From an uncultured Lachnospiraceae bacterium (GTDB taxonomy: Bacteria > Bacillota > Clostridia > Lachnospirales > Lachnospiraceae), in NCBI GenBank assembly GCA_910586275.1, contig CAJUIM010000002.1, positions 1 through 64,000 on the forward strand: a DNA stretch of 64,000 nucleotides. The letters run 5' to 3'. The position numbers and the translations under genes were made by a program. A model generated the notes under the pieces. It made no database searches and was not told the origin of the DNA. It saw only the letters and a program-made list of their open reading frames with translations. Positions 1 to 7,014 of the stretch are shown piece by piece (the stretch's first letter is position 1; the number at the start of each line of letters is the position of its first letter).

Positions 1-101
1 CGGGTAGAAAAACTTTTGTTTTTTTGATTGTCTACTTGACGGGTAGCACACCATTCTAATGCTTTTTCAATATCCTCTATAGCTTCACTTGCTGTTATCA
101 T
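1..101 (-). CDS. Partial small phage protein, cut by window edge
   Basis: The ATG is at 101 and the frame runs open off the left edge, leaving the first 33 codons (MITASEAIEDIEKAL...). AAAGGAG sits 6 nt before the start. It follows the gene at 138-377 on the same strand by 36 nt, so it belongs to the leftward phage transcript. The residues seen are mostly polar and helical. No family can be named from this piece. Confidence 0.55.
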   Translation of the reverse strand, partial: MITASEAIEDIEKALEWCATRQVDNQKNKSFST

Positions 102-137
102 AATTTCTCCTTTATCCATGTTATCAGTCCCATAACT

Positions 138-377
138 CTATTCGCTCCAATCTATCCGTTGGAAACATTCATCGCAAAAGCTGTTGGTTTCCACCAAACA
201 ATGATTGCATTTAGGGCATATTCCAAATTTTAACCGACCCATTTTTGCAACGGCTTTAGGATTCATTCTCTGCATTTTTTCTTCATCAGAAAATGACTTC
301 AAAAATTCCTCATGCTTTGCTTTTTTGTATATTTCGATTTCTTCCTTTGTTGGTGGTTCTATATGTATTACTTTCAT
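138..377 (-). CDS. Small phage protein with C-terminal zinc ribbon
   Basis: 79 residues starting MKVIHIEPPTKEEIEIY, preceded by AGGAGATGGGGAA. The N-terminal half is charged and helical. The C-terminal half carries two CxxC pairs (CPKC at about 54-57 and CDEC at about 68-71), the spacing of a one-zinc ribbon, and ends in DWSE. The same ribbon-plus-DW ending closes the larger protein at 3351-3752, so the two may share a domain. No enzymatic role can be inferred; a nucleic-acid or protein-binding adaptor is possible. Confidence 0.7.
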   Translation of the reverse strand: MKVIHIEPPTKEEIEIYKKAKHEEFLKSFSDEEKMQRMNPKAVAKMGRLKFGICPKCNHCLVETNSFCDECFQRIDWSE

Positions 378-442
378 TTCCCCATCTCCTAACCGTTATA
401 TTCTTCCAACTCCTGCACCTGCTGCAGTTTCCTTTTATCGTC

Positions 443-574
443 CTAATGCAGGTAGTCCTTCAAGACATCTTCTAGTCCTTCCCTATCTCCATACTGTATT
501 GGACAGATAATTTCATCATCAGCCTGCACAATAGCGTCAATAATTTGTTCGATTGTATATCTTTCTTCATTCAT
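443..574 (-). CDS. Small acidic phage protein; reading continues past an in-frame TAG
   Basis: 43 codons (MNEERYTIEQIIDAIVQADD...) from ATG at 574 to TAG at 443-445. The start overlaps the stop of the gene at 571-648 (ATGA). Downstream of the TAG the same frame stays open for 17 more codons with phage-like composition (DDKRKLQQVQELEEYNG) and stops at 389. Either the gene was once 60-61 residues and has an amber mutation, or the extension is chance. Function unknown. Confidence 0.5.
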   Translation of the reverse strand: MNEERYTIEQIIDAIVQADDEIICPIQYGDREGLEDVLKDYLH

Positions 575-648
575 TTTCTTTTCCCTTTCTTTCCCTGGTA
601 TGGCCTGCGGTGTTCTTTGCCGTGAGTGATGGATTTATCAAGGCTCAT
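571..648 (-). CDS. Very small basic phage protein of the MSLDKxIxHGKEHR type
   Basis: 25 residues beginning MSLDKSITHGKEHRRPY and ending in a lysine-rich tail. I recognise this N-terminus from small proteins of Clostridia phages, which are usually about twice this long and go on into a cysteine cluster; here the frame stops directly after the basic stretch, so it looks truncated. It overlaps the end of the upstream gene by 11 nt and the start of the downstream gene by 4 nt, typical of translational coupling. Function unknown. Confidence 0.5.
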   Translation of the reverse strand: MSLDKSITHGKEHRRPYQGKKGKRK

Positions 649-1033
649 GGCGTTTATCCGGCAATTTCACAAATGGTTTCCACGCAATCACATTTTTGAT
701 GATATTGTGGTGTTTGTCCATCCATTTACTGCCATCGTAAAAACCAATCAGATATTCAACTGAATCTGTCATATAGGCAACCTCTATCCGCTTCATATGC
801 GGTGTTGGCTCTAATTCCATGTATTCCACCATAGACGGCAACCATTCATCACAATATACCCATCCATCATCAAGGCGCTGGTCTTTCTCCATATTCGCCG
901 CTTGCAGCTTTGCGGATAAGGCTTCTATGGTGTCGGCGGCTTGTTTTAATATTTCCGACTTCTTCCATTCACAATAATGTATTTTTCCGTCTGCTAATTC
1001 CCTCAATTCCTTTACCTGTTCGCTAATGCTCAT
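638..1033 (-). CDS. DUF551-like phage protein
   Basis: 131 residues. The N-terminal 45 residues are helical (SEQVKELRELADGK...). The C-terminal part has the pattern of DUF551 proteins: a WLP motif near residue 64, then VEVAYxxD-type strands and a terminal IxxVIAWKPF segment. DUF551 proteins are common in phages of Firmicutes and enterics and have no established biochemical role. The start overlaps the stop of the upstream gene (1030-1230) by 4 nt. Confidence 0.65.
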   Translation of the reverse strand: MSISEQVKELRELADGKIHYCEWKKSEILKQAADTIEALSAKLQAANMEKDQRLDDGWVYCDEWLPSMVEYMELEPTPHMKRIEVAYMTDSVEYLIGFYDGSKWMDKHHNIIKNVIAWKPFVKLPDKRHEP

Positions 1034-1230
1034 TTTATCAATCCCCTTTCATCAATCCCTCTTATTTCAACCTCTTTAAAATTTCCATCCACAATTTCCT
1101 TTTCAGGCTTATTCAGAATCTTTTTGAAATCCATCAGGAATAATGCAACGTCCATTTTGCTTGTCTTACTATCCATAAGCATTTCAATAGCCTTTTCTAT
1201 GCTAAATGATATGTACTGTAATAACGGCAT
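1030..1230 (-). CDS. Hypothetical small phage protein
   Basis: 66 residues, mixed helical and charged (MPLLQYISFSIEKAIEMLMD...). No cysteine motif and no membrane segment. It starts 5 nt after the small membrane gene at 1236-1358 and overlaps the next gene by 4 nt. Family not recognised. Confidence 0.6.
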   Translation of the reverse strand: MPLLQYISFSIEKAIEMLMDSKTSKMDVALFLMDFKKILNKPEKEIVDGNFKEVEIRGIDERGLIK

Positions 1231-1235
1231 CTATA

Positions 1236-1358
1236 TTACCTCGTATTATGTCTGATATAAATAAAAAACAGAACCGCCATTAAACAAATAAACGGATGCC
1301 GCAAAGCCCCAATCAACGCAAGAACAAAAAGACATACTATAAACTCTAATATGCTCAT
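1236..1358 (-). CDS. Tiny single-span membrane protein
   Basis: 40 residues, start MSILEFIVCLFVLALIG. Nearly the whole chain is hydrophobic, broken by an RHP in the middle, and it ends in a basic RHNTR tail, so it should sit in the membrane as one long or two short helices. The ATG overlaps the upstream stop as ATGA, with GGAGG 5 nt before it. Such mini-membrane proteins are frequent in phages; lysis or exclusion functions are possible but nothing here proves either. Confidence 0.6.
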   Translation of the reverse strand: MSILEFIVCLFVLALIGALRHPFICLMAVLFFIYIRHNTR

Positions 1359-1777
1359 TCATTTCCTCCATGTAATCTGTCATATTCCGCGGAACCAAGT
1401 CGAATAATCTCTTTCAGCTTTGCTTCGTCCATCAGAATCACATCATCATATCCTTTTTCTCTTGCCCATATCCTTATCGCTTCAATGCAAGCACATTCTT
1501 GCGCGTCTGCTACTTTTGCAATAATACTTTGGGTAATTGTATATGCCCCGGACACGTCACACTCCGGCAAATATCCGCCAAATTCATAGTGCAGTTTCCA
1601 GTCCTCGTCAAGAGTTTTGACCGTCTGCGGATTCAGTTTTACTTCTGGTATATCTTTTGCGAATCCTGCACTGTAATTTCTACAATGCGTAATGAATTTA
1701 ACGCTGCCCTCTAAGTTTTCAGTACAACATTTAGGAAAATCAAATATATTGGTACATGTTTGACATAATGGATTCAT
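1355..1777 (-). CDS. Cysteine-rich phage protein of unknown function
   Basis: 140 residues. The N-terminus has CQTC then FDFPKCC and a later HC, consistent with a small metal-binding knuckle within residues 5-32. The rest is mixed alpha/beta with an acidic helical end. It precedes the tiny membrane gene, overlapping it by 4 nt, and follows 1813-1998. No known fold recognised. Confidence 0.65.
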   Translation of the reverse strand: MNPLCQTCTNIFDFPKCCTENLEGSVKFITHCRNYSAGFAKDIPEVKLNPQTVKTLDEDWKLHYEFGGYLPECDVSGAYTITQSIIAKVADAQECACIEAIRIWAREKGYDDVILMDEAKLKEIIRLGSAEYDRLHGGNE

Positions 1778-1812
1778 TTCCCTATCCTCTCCTTACCACA
1801 TTGGCAGATGCT

Positions 1813-1998
1813 TCAAATCGCTTTTATTTCTCCAATTACCTTATATTCAAAATCAAGATTTACCATAAAAAATACACGATTGTTTATGAACTTCCAAACC
1901 GCGTCAGCTTCACTTTTTGCCGTTACTACAACATATTTTTCTTTTTCACGTATATCTTTAAACTTGAATAGATAATGATTTTTACGTCTAAACAACAT
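1813..1998 (-). CDS. Hypothetical small phage protein
   Basis: 61 residues (MLFRRKNHYLFKFKDIREKE...), rich in aromatic and basic residues, preceded by GAGAGGAC. It is the first gene after the terminase large subunit (30-nt gap), the place where a portal gene is usually found. Function unknown. Confidence 0.55.
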   Translation of the reverse strand: MLFRRKNHYLFKFKDIREKEKYVVVTAKSEADAVWKFINNRVFFMVNLDFEYKVIGEIKAI

Positions 1999-2028
1999 GT
2001 CCTCTCTTTCTACTGCATAGCCAGATTC

Positions 2029-3354
2029 TTAATACCGCCACCTTAATCGCCGCCGCAGGAATGTATAGCAATAATATCTGTCACTATCCATGCAGTGATC
2101 AAATTCCTTTATCACAGCGTCCTCTGGGCTTTCCATATCCCACGAATATAGCCCATACTCATTTATGGTCGCCTCGCAGTCTTTGTAATAGCTGATAATT
2201 CCTCTGTTCAGGAATGTTGTCTGCACCCTGATTCCGTCCAGCACATCATTTTCGGCGCCCTTGGCCATGTAATCACCATGCTTTTTTATCGTTTCAATGA
2301 ATGACGCAGCAGACGGGTCAACAATAATAAATGATACCTTTCTATCCCCGATCAGCTTGCATATCTCCTGATAATGTGTTTCATCATCCCGCCGGATTCC
2401 TGTTTCTTTGCTGTCGTAGTAGTATTCATATTCTTTTTGTGCGTGCCGGCCGTCAAACGCCCACAATCCGGCAGCAAACGGGTTTACCGTTCCATAGTCA
2501 ATAGATACTACCCATTCTTTTGCGCCCTCTATGTGCTTGTCCTTGACGTGCTTCTCCTCGTCAAACATGGAGTAGACAAGTCCCTCTGCCACGCACCACT
2601 CACCAAGAATATAACGCTTGTAAAACACTCCTTTGTACATTGAGCGATATCGGTTTTTTATTTTTTCACTCAAAGACAAATTATCGTCCATTGTGAAGTG
2701 CAGATATATCAGGTTCTTTTCTCCGTTTTGGTCTATCCAATCGGTTTTAAAGAAGTGTTTCGGGTCACCTGGGTTGCAGTTGAAGAAATATTTTGACCCC
2801 TCAACAGAACAGCGCCCTGTAGCCTGATTCACAAAGGACTGCGGCATTAAGGCAACCTCATCAAAGAAGAATCCTGCCGCAGTAATCCCCTGCACCAAAT
2901 CCTGCGAACGCTCGTTGTTTCCGCCGAAAATGTAAAAGTAATTTGTCTTATTTCCCTTGCTGATAATGAGATAATGGTCGTCGCCCCTATGGTCTATGAC
3001 TGTATATCCCCGGCTTTTCAGCATCAATTTTAACCAAAATATGACGTTTCTGCGGAAAGAAGCTATTGTTTTCCCTGCCATTCCAAATATCTGCAGGTTA
3101 TACGTATCCATTGCCCAGAACACATATGACAGCGACATAGACAGCGTTTTACCACTCCTGATTGCCCCGTCTGCTATGATTCCGTCCATATCCTTGACTG
3201 GGCTGGCAGGACACCACCAGGTGAGGACTTTCTTCTGCTTAGTGGAGAACGGCTTGAACTGAAAGCCCTGCTTCTGCACCTTTGCTTTCATGGCGGCAGC
3301 ACGTTTTGTTATGCCTTTACGAATATTTTCTATGCGGGTGTTGATGTCGCTCAA
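2029..3354 (-). CDS. terL: Phage terminase large subunit (packaging ATPase-nuclease)
   Basis: 441 residues, near the usual length of PBSX-type large terminases. The N-terminal ATPase shows a Walker A-like ADGAIRSGKT at 62-71 and a Walker B FFFDE near residue 163. The C-terminal nuclease shows VVSIDYGTVNPFAAG and IIVDPSAAS, which carry the metal-binding acidic residues expected of an RNase H-like fold. It would cut concatemeric phage DNA and drive it into proheads. The start overlaps 3351-3752 by 4 nt, and the small subunit lies one gene upstream. Portal should follow but does not; five or more tiny genes come instead. Confidence 0.95.
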   Translation of the reverse strand: MSDINTRIENIRKGITKRAAAMKAKVQKQGFQFKPFSTKQKKVLTWWCPASPVKDMDGIIADGAIRSGKTLSMSLSYVFWAMDTYNLQIFGMAGKTIASFRRNVIFWLKLMLKSRGYTVIDHRGDDHYLIISKGNKTNYFYIFGGNNERSQDLVQGITAAGFFFDEVALMPQSFVNQATGRCSVEGSKYFFNCNPGDPKHFFKTDWIDQNGEKNLIYLHFTMDDNLSLSEKIKNRYRSMYKGVFYKRYILGEWCVAEGLVYSMFDEEKHVKDKHIEGAKEWVVSIDYGTVNPFAAGLWAFDGRHAQKEYEYYYDSKETGIRRDDETHYQEICKLIGDRKVSFIIVDPSAASFIETIKKHGDYMAKGAENDVLDGIRVQTTFLNRGIISYYKDCEATINEYGLYSWDMESPEDAVIKEFDHCMDSDRYYCYTFLRRRLRWRY

Positions 3355-3752
3355 ACCGTTTCACTCCAATCCAATGCCTGCCCACATTCTTTACAGCATT
3401 TTCCTTTCGCTTCAAAAACACCTTGCAACATAATTGTGTGACAGTTAGGGCAGGCATATAGCCCACCATGGATAGGCTTCTTTGCTATTTGCTTTTCCCT
3501 TGCCTCCCGGCATTCCTCGACTGTGCCGATTGCCCGGTACTGCTGTAATTCTTTCGCTATAGCTTCCAATTTGTTTGATACGTTTTCTAAAAATTTGCAT
3601 TCATCACAAACATCATACTCCTTTTGGTTATAAGTGCATATATCGCAATTTATAGCGCCTTGATCGTCAACCTCTGTGACAGGACAATCAATGTTTGAAT
3701 TCATTCTAATAAAGCAATGTAACGCTTTTATAAAATCTTTATCATTCTCCAT
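3351..3752 (-). CDS. Zinc-ribbon phage protein between terminase subunits
   Basis: 133 residues with several cysteine pairs: CDICTYNQKEYDVCDEC near residues 35-51, CPNC near 102, and CCKECG near 121, ending in DWSETV. This gives at least two possible zinc sites linked by a helical segment. It overlaps both terminase subunit genes by 4-11 nt. The position suggests a packaging accessory or a coupled small insertion; family not recognised. Confidence 0.65.
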   Translation of the reverse strand: MENDKDFIKALHCFIRMNSNIDCPVTEVDDQGAINCDICTYNQKEYDVCDECKFLENVSNKLEAIAKELQQYRAIGTVEECREAREKQIAKKPIHGGLYACPNCHTIMLQGVFEAKGKCCKECGQALDWSETV

Positions 3753-4218
3753 CTTCCTCTACCTCACTTTCCTCCCACACTTCCGCCGCTGTCCCGTTCA
3801 GTGCGTCCATGAAGTTGTCCTCTGCTTCTTCCTCCGGCTGGCTGTCCTTGACCTGGCTTTCCAGCTTCAGGAGTTCGATTTCAAGCTTCTTATTGTCAAT
3901 ATTGCGTTTCAATATCTCACGCCCTGCGTTCATGCGGTCAGCGGCAGATAAGTCAAGCCCAAAAGCATCTTTTTCTTCGTTTCGCAATATCCTTGTAAAG
4001 AACTGCATTACCTCCGAAACATCAGCTATACGGCTATCCTCTATCTGCTTTTGTCGTTCAGCTATATAGGCAGAAATGGACGGTTTTGACAAGTTTTCCG
4101 TTGCTATCTGCCTTGCGCTTTTCTCATTATATCCTGCCTTTCTAGCCGCTTCTGTCGCATTTCCGCATTTCAGATATTCGTCCGCAAACGCTTTCTGCCT
4201 TGGAGTTAGCTTATCCAT
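3742..4218 (-). CDS. terS: Phage terminase small subunit
   Basis: 158 residues from MDKLTPRQKAFADEYL. The start at 4218 is preferred over an ATG six codons upstream because family members begin with LTxKQxxFxxEYL. Residues 1-60 form the helix-turn-helix seen in Terminase_2 proteins (CGNATEAARKAGY, then an SAR helix), which recognises the pac or cos site. A helical oligomerisation region follows and the tail is highly acidic (EEEAEDN..., ESEVEEDGE). It works with the large subunit two genes downstream. Confidence 0.9.
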   Translation of the reverse strand: MDKLTPRQKAFADEYLKCGNATEAARKAGYNEKSARQIATENLSKPSISAYIAERQKQIEDSRIADVSEVMQFFTRILRNEEKDAFGLDLSAADRMNAGREILKRNIDNKKLEIELLKLESQVKDSQPEEEAEDNFMDALNGTAAEVWEESEVEEDGE

Positions 4219-4245
4219 GTTCCACCGCCCATACAATCACCTATT

Positions 4246-4536
4246 TCATTCAATGCCGCCGGATTTTACTATTTCAATTGCATCCTTCAGTTCTATAAAC
4301 TGTCCAAATTCATCTGGACTTGCATATAATACTTTATCTTCTGGAATAGACACGCTTTCCAACCGCTCCACAACCTTGTCCACATCATAGGCGGTAGGCT
4401 GTTCATCAACCATATTTGAAATAGATTTCTTTGTTTCTTCCATGATTATAATCGCCATAGCATTAGACGGTCCTGTAATTCTCATAGAAAAGCTGTTTAT
4501 TTCTTCTAAGAGTAAATCTACGTCAATCAGTCTCAT
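4246..4536 (-). CDS. Hypothetical phage protein
   Basis: 96 residues beginning MRLIDVDLLLEEINSF, with a PTAYDVDKVVERLE segment in the middle. That pairing is familiar from small proteins of Clostridia and Lactobacillales phages, often next to replication or packaging genes, without known function. It lies directly upstream of the terminase small subunit. Confidence 0.65.
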   Translation of the reverse strand: MRLIDVDLLLEEINSFSMRITGPSNAMAIIIMEETKKSISNMVDEQPTAYDVDKVVERLESVSIPEDKVLYASPDEFGQFIELKDAIEIVKSGGIE

Positions 4537-4579
4537 TCTTCCTTTTCTCCCGTTCTCCAGAAAACCATTTTAATAATAA

Positions 4580-4783
4580 TTAATTATCTGATTTTAGCAC
4601 TCCAACCAAATTAATGATTTCAAAAAGTCTATCCGATCCCTTTGTAATTACAATTATTCCATTTTGCATAGCTTCTTTCAATTTATTAGTTATAATTTCT
4701 TTTGTACATTCAACACCTTCTACAAATCCCATTACATGGCTTTCCTTTTTCTCTCTTTCAATCCTACTTTCATTCTTTTTCAT
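4580..4783 (-). CDS. Hypothetical phage protein
   Basis: 67 residues if translation starts at MKKNESRIEREKKE, where GAGG lies 6 nt upstream; a longer frame reaches 4810. A very basic and acidic helical N-terminus is followed by VMGFVEGVECTKEI. It overlaps the end of 4770-5033 by 14 nt. Family not recognised. Confidence 0.5.
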   Translation of the reverse strand: MKKNESRIEREKKESHVMGFVEGVECTKEIITNKLKEAMQNGIIVITKGSDRLFEIINLVGVLKSDN

Positions 4784-5033
4784 CTTCAGCCTCATTCCAC
4801 TTCCCAGCAAACCACTTCAACACTTCCACCTGCGAACAGTTATTCAGCAGTTCCACATCTTTCGCCGACATTTCTCCGTTTTTCTTACGGTATGGCTGTT
4901 TCTGCGTGATGCGGTAGCCGGTAATCATGCGATGCTGCTGTTCGGAGAAGAATTGGTATGTGTTTATTTTATAGATATATCCACGCTGTATCAGTGCTTT
5001 TTGGAGTTTGTTTATGGTTGCTTTGATATTCAT
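4770..5033 (-). CDS. Hypothetical phage protein
   Basis: 87 residues (MNIKATINKLQKALIQRGY...), beginning with an amphipathic helix followed by a strand-rich centre containing YRITQKQPY. It overlaps the upstream gene by 4 nt. Similar short proteins occur in Clostridia phages, but I cannot attach a role. Confidence 0.6.
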   Translation of the reverse strand: MNIKATINKLQKALIQRGYIYKINTYQFFSEQQHRMITGYRITQKQPYRKKNGEMSAKDVELLNNCSQVEVLKWFAGKWNEAEDEKE

Positions 5034-5368
5034 TTTTGATTACTTTCCCATTCATCAATCATAGACAATGTTTTGTTACACTGATTGATAGATTCATTAG
5101 CAGAAGCAATATTCTGTTTTTCTCTTGCAATTCTATATTTCATTTTTCCGCGAAACACATTGGCAACCTTTTGGATATTATTTTCTGTCAAAACAACGAT
5201 ATTATCACCATATCCAATCAGTTCTCCAATATCTTCTTTCTTGACACAGCACCTGTAAAACCCTGACGGAAACCTATCAACAGGTTTATATGTCTTTGGC
5301 TTTTCCTCAACTTCGCATTCTGCACATCTGATTTTTCCTGTTTCTAAAAAATAAAAATATAGTTTCAT
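5030..5368 (-). CDS. Hypothetical phage protein with paired cysteines
   Basis: 112 residues from MKLYFYFLETGKIRCAECEVE. The start at 5368 is preferred to the open frame reaching 5506 because AGGATAGGGAA lies just before it and the upstream residues look non-coding. CAEC near residue 15 and CC near 40 could bind a metal. The C-terminal 40 residues form a charged coiled helix. It follows the HNH gene after a 110-nt AT-rich gap. Confidence 0.6.
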   Translation of the reverse strand: MKLYFYFLETGKIRCAECEVEEKPKTYKPVDRFPSGFYRCCVKKEDIGELIGYGDNIVVLTENNIQKVANVFRGKMKYRIAREKQNIASANESINQCNKTLSMIDEWESNQK

Positions 5369-5478
5369 TTCCCTATCCTTTCCCTCCATTCTCCCCCTAA
5401 ATCCCCTAATGATACTCGAAAGAGAATTTAGAGGGATAATTATATTGTACTCTATACTTGAAAAAGATTTGTACCATT

Positions 5479-6291
5479 TTATTTTGGCGGTTTCCAATCG
5501 GTGCAATCAATGATGCCTATATCCATATTTTCTTTTCTGATTTTCTTTAATCTGGAATAAACAGTATTTAAATTTATTCCAGTAAGTTCGCTTAATTCTA
5601 TAGGACTTACCTTTTTTCCTTTATACGAAACCCTAATAGATTTCTGCATATTACTCATTTGCTCTGCCTTTGTTATCCAACGGCAGTTGGACGGTTCATA
5701 GTTTCCGTCATTGTCTATTCGGTCAATAGTAAGTCCGTCTTTGTATCCGTTCTTCTTTGCCCATTCGTAGAAATGCCGACAACCATTTTCGCCAATCCAT
5801 TCATCACACATCTTTATTCCTCTGCCACCGTAATGCTTATAATAATCAACATTTTCGTTGTAACATCTTGTGTGCATTCCAGCCCATATACGCTGTATTC
5901 TTTTATCAATCTTTTCTTCGCCCTTTCTGAAATTTCCGCAACCACAAGATTTTATATTTCCAGTCCTTAGATTGTTTGAACTGACAATAGTTTCATTTCC
6001 GCAGTCACATACGCATTTCCAAGCTATTTTCCCGTCTTTGGTTCTGCCCGCCCTCTCTCTAACCGTTAAATGCCCGTATTTTTGTCCTGTTAGGTCAAGT
6101 GGACGAAATTCATTGCACCCACAAGATTTTGTTCTTCCAAGCCTTAGACAATCTGACCTAACAACGCATTCGTTCCCACAGTCGCACACGCATTTCCATA
6201 TTGCTTTTCTTTCTTCGTTAGTACCAACTCTTTCAATGACTGTCAGATGCCCGAACCTCTGTCCTGTCATATCAATCGCTTTTCTTCCCAT
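5479..6291 (-). CDS. Free-standing HNH (homing-type) endonuclease with twin N-terminal repeats
   Basis: 270 residues from MGRKAIDMTGQRFGHLTV; start at 6291 chosen because GGTGAG lies 7 nt upstream. Residues 6-60 and 62-115 are two copies of one module (D-L/M-TGQ-x-GHLTV, then WKCVCDCGN and KSCGC), each with four cysteines for a zinc site. The nuclease core follows: CYNENVDYYKHYGGRGI, then LTIDRIDNDGNYEPSNCRW, a typical HNH. A C-terminal helix-turn-helix-like segment (SPIELSELTGINLNTVY) probably binds DNA. Such genes are intron-less homing endonucleases in phages. It overlaps the 6272-6523 gene by 20 nt, so both share the operator-controlled promoter at 6575-6604. Confidence 0.85.
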   Translation of the reverse strand: MGRKAIDMTGQRFGHLTVIERVGTNEERKAIWKCVCDCGNECVVRSDCLRLGRTKSCGCNEFRPLDLTGQKYGHLTVRERAGRTKDGKIAWKCVCDCGNETIVSSNNLRTGNIKSCGCGNFRKGEEKIDKRIQRIWAGMHTRCYNENVDYYKHYGGRGIKMCDEWIGENGCRHFYEWAKKNGYKDGLTIDRIDNDGNYEPSNCRWITKAEQMSNMQKSIRVSYKGKKVSPIELSELTGINLNTVYSRLKKIRKENMDIGIIDCTDWKPPK

Positions 6292-6523
6292 TCTTCTCAC
6301 CGTCCTTTCGCAAATTCTCAAAAGCGCAGTTTGTCAGCTTTATCAGTTCGTTTAACACATCACCCGAAATATCCTCAAGCAAGGTAAACGCCCATTCAAA
6401 ATCTTCTGCTGAAAACTCCTTTTGACGGTAAATCGCCGCAAACAGAGTAGTCTGCAAGCTGTTGATTTGCTCCATTGCATACCGCAGTTCCTCAATCTTA
6501 AAAGTCATTTCTCTTTGTGACAT
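6272..6523 (-). CDS. Hypothetical helical protein, first gene of the HNH transcript
   Basis: 83 residues (MSQREMTFKIEELRYAMEQI...), predicted all-helical and acidic until a lysine-rich tail. AGGAGG lies 8 nt before the ATG. It is the first gene after a strong leftward promoter containing an operator, and overlaps the HNH gene, so it may assist or restrain that nuclease (inference). Family not recognised. Confidence 0.65.
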   Translation of the reverse strand: MSQREMTFKIEELRYAMEQINSLQTTLFAAIYRQKEFSAEDFEWAFTLLEDISGDVLNELIKLTNCAFENLRKDGEKNGKKSD

Positions 6524-6543
6524 GGTATGTACCTCCTATTTAT

Positions 6544-6604
6544 TACGTGCGCATTGCACGTATATTTCATTTTCATTATAGCGTACAATATGCACGTAAG
6601 TCAA
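6544..6604. promoter_or_regulatory. Divergent promoter region with two 19-bp operators
   Basis: Leftward promoter: TTGACT (complement of 6599-6604), 18-nt spacer, TATAAT (complement of 6575-6580). Rightward candidate: TTGCAC (6555-6560), 17-nt spacer, TATAGC (6578-6583). Operator 1, TACGTGCGCATTGCACGTA at 6544-6562, is a perfect 7-bp inverted repeat with a 5-nt spacer. Operator 2 at 6580-6598 is an imperfect copy sharing the GCACGTA half-site and fills the spacer of the leftward promoter. The likely ligand is the adjacent XRE protein at 6627-6860. Confidence 0.75.
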
Positions 6605-6626
6605 GTAAAATTTATGGAGGTGTACC

Positions 6627-6860
6627 ATGTTCAACAAAAGGCTTCGTGAAATGCGTATGAAACGGGGATTCACTCAACAAAACATGGCTGATTCTATCAA
6701 TGTGGCTTTACGGTCTTACCAATGCTATGAAACGGGTACTCGCAATCCGTCATTTGATTTATTGATACAAATTGCAGATACCTTAAACACTTCTACGGAT
6801 TATCTTCTCGGTCGAGACGATTATTTGAAATCTCTCGGAGTTTCCGTTGATGAATGTTAA
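6627..6860 (+). CDS. XRE-family repressor, rightward
   Basis: 77 residues, GGAGGTG 5 nt before the ATG. Residues 4-60 form a lambda Cro/CI-type helix-turn-helix (LREMRMKRGFTQQNMADSI, then YETGTRNPSFDLL and DYLLGR). There is no effector or oligomerisation domain beyond it. It is read against the main leftward phage transcript and faces the operator pair at 6544-6598, so it probably represses both its own promoter and that of the HNH pair. Its 3' end overlaps the opposing XRE gene by 68 nt. Confidence 0.85.
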   Translation: MFNKRLREMRMKRGFTQQNMADSINVALRSYQCYETGTRNPSFDLLIQIADTLNTSTDYLLGRDDYLKSLGVSVDEC

Positions 6861-7014
6861 ATAAATCTTCAAGGTTATCCCATATCTCAAAATCTCCCGT
6901 TCTACTGCCTTGTTCTATGTTCTGATAATATCTAAGGCTTATGCCTATCTTATCCGCCACTTGCTGTTGTGTCATGCTGGCGTCTTTTCTAGCATTTCTC
7001 AAATTTTCTCTCAT
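6793..7014 (-). CDS. XRE-family DNA-binding protein, leftward
   Basis: 73 residues with one helix-turn-helix (LRNARKDASMTQQQVADKI, then YYQNIEQGSRTGDF). It lacks any C-terminal domain. It overlaps the start of its 3' neighbour's opposing frame: the last 68 nt are shared antisense with the XRE gene at 6627-6860, so simultaneous transcription would give complementary RNA ends. It overlaps the end of the methyltransferase-like gene by 4 nt and so belongs to the main leftward transcript. Confidence 0.8.
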   Translation of the reverse strand: MRENLRNARKDASMTQQQVADKIGISLRYYQNIEQGSRTGDFEIWDNLEDLFNIHQRKLREISNNRLDREDNP

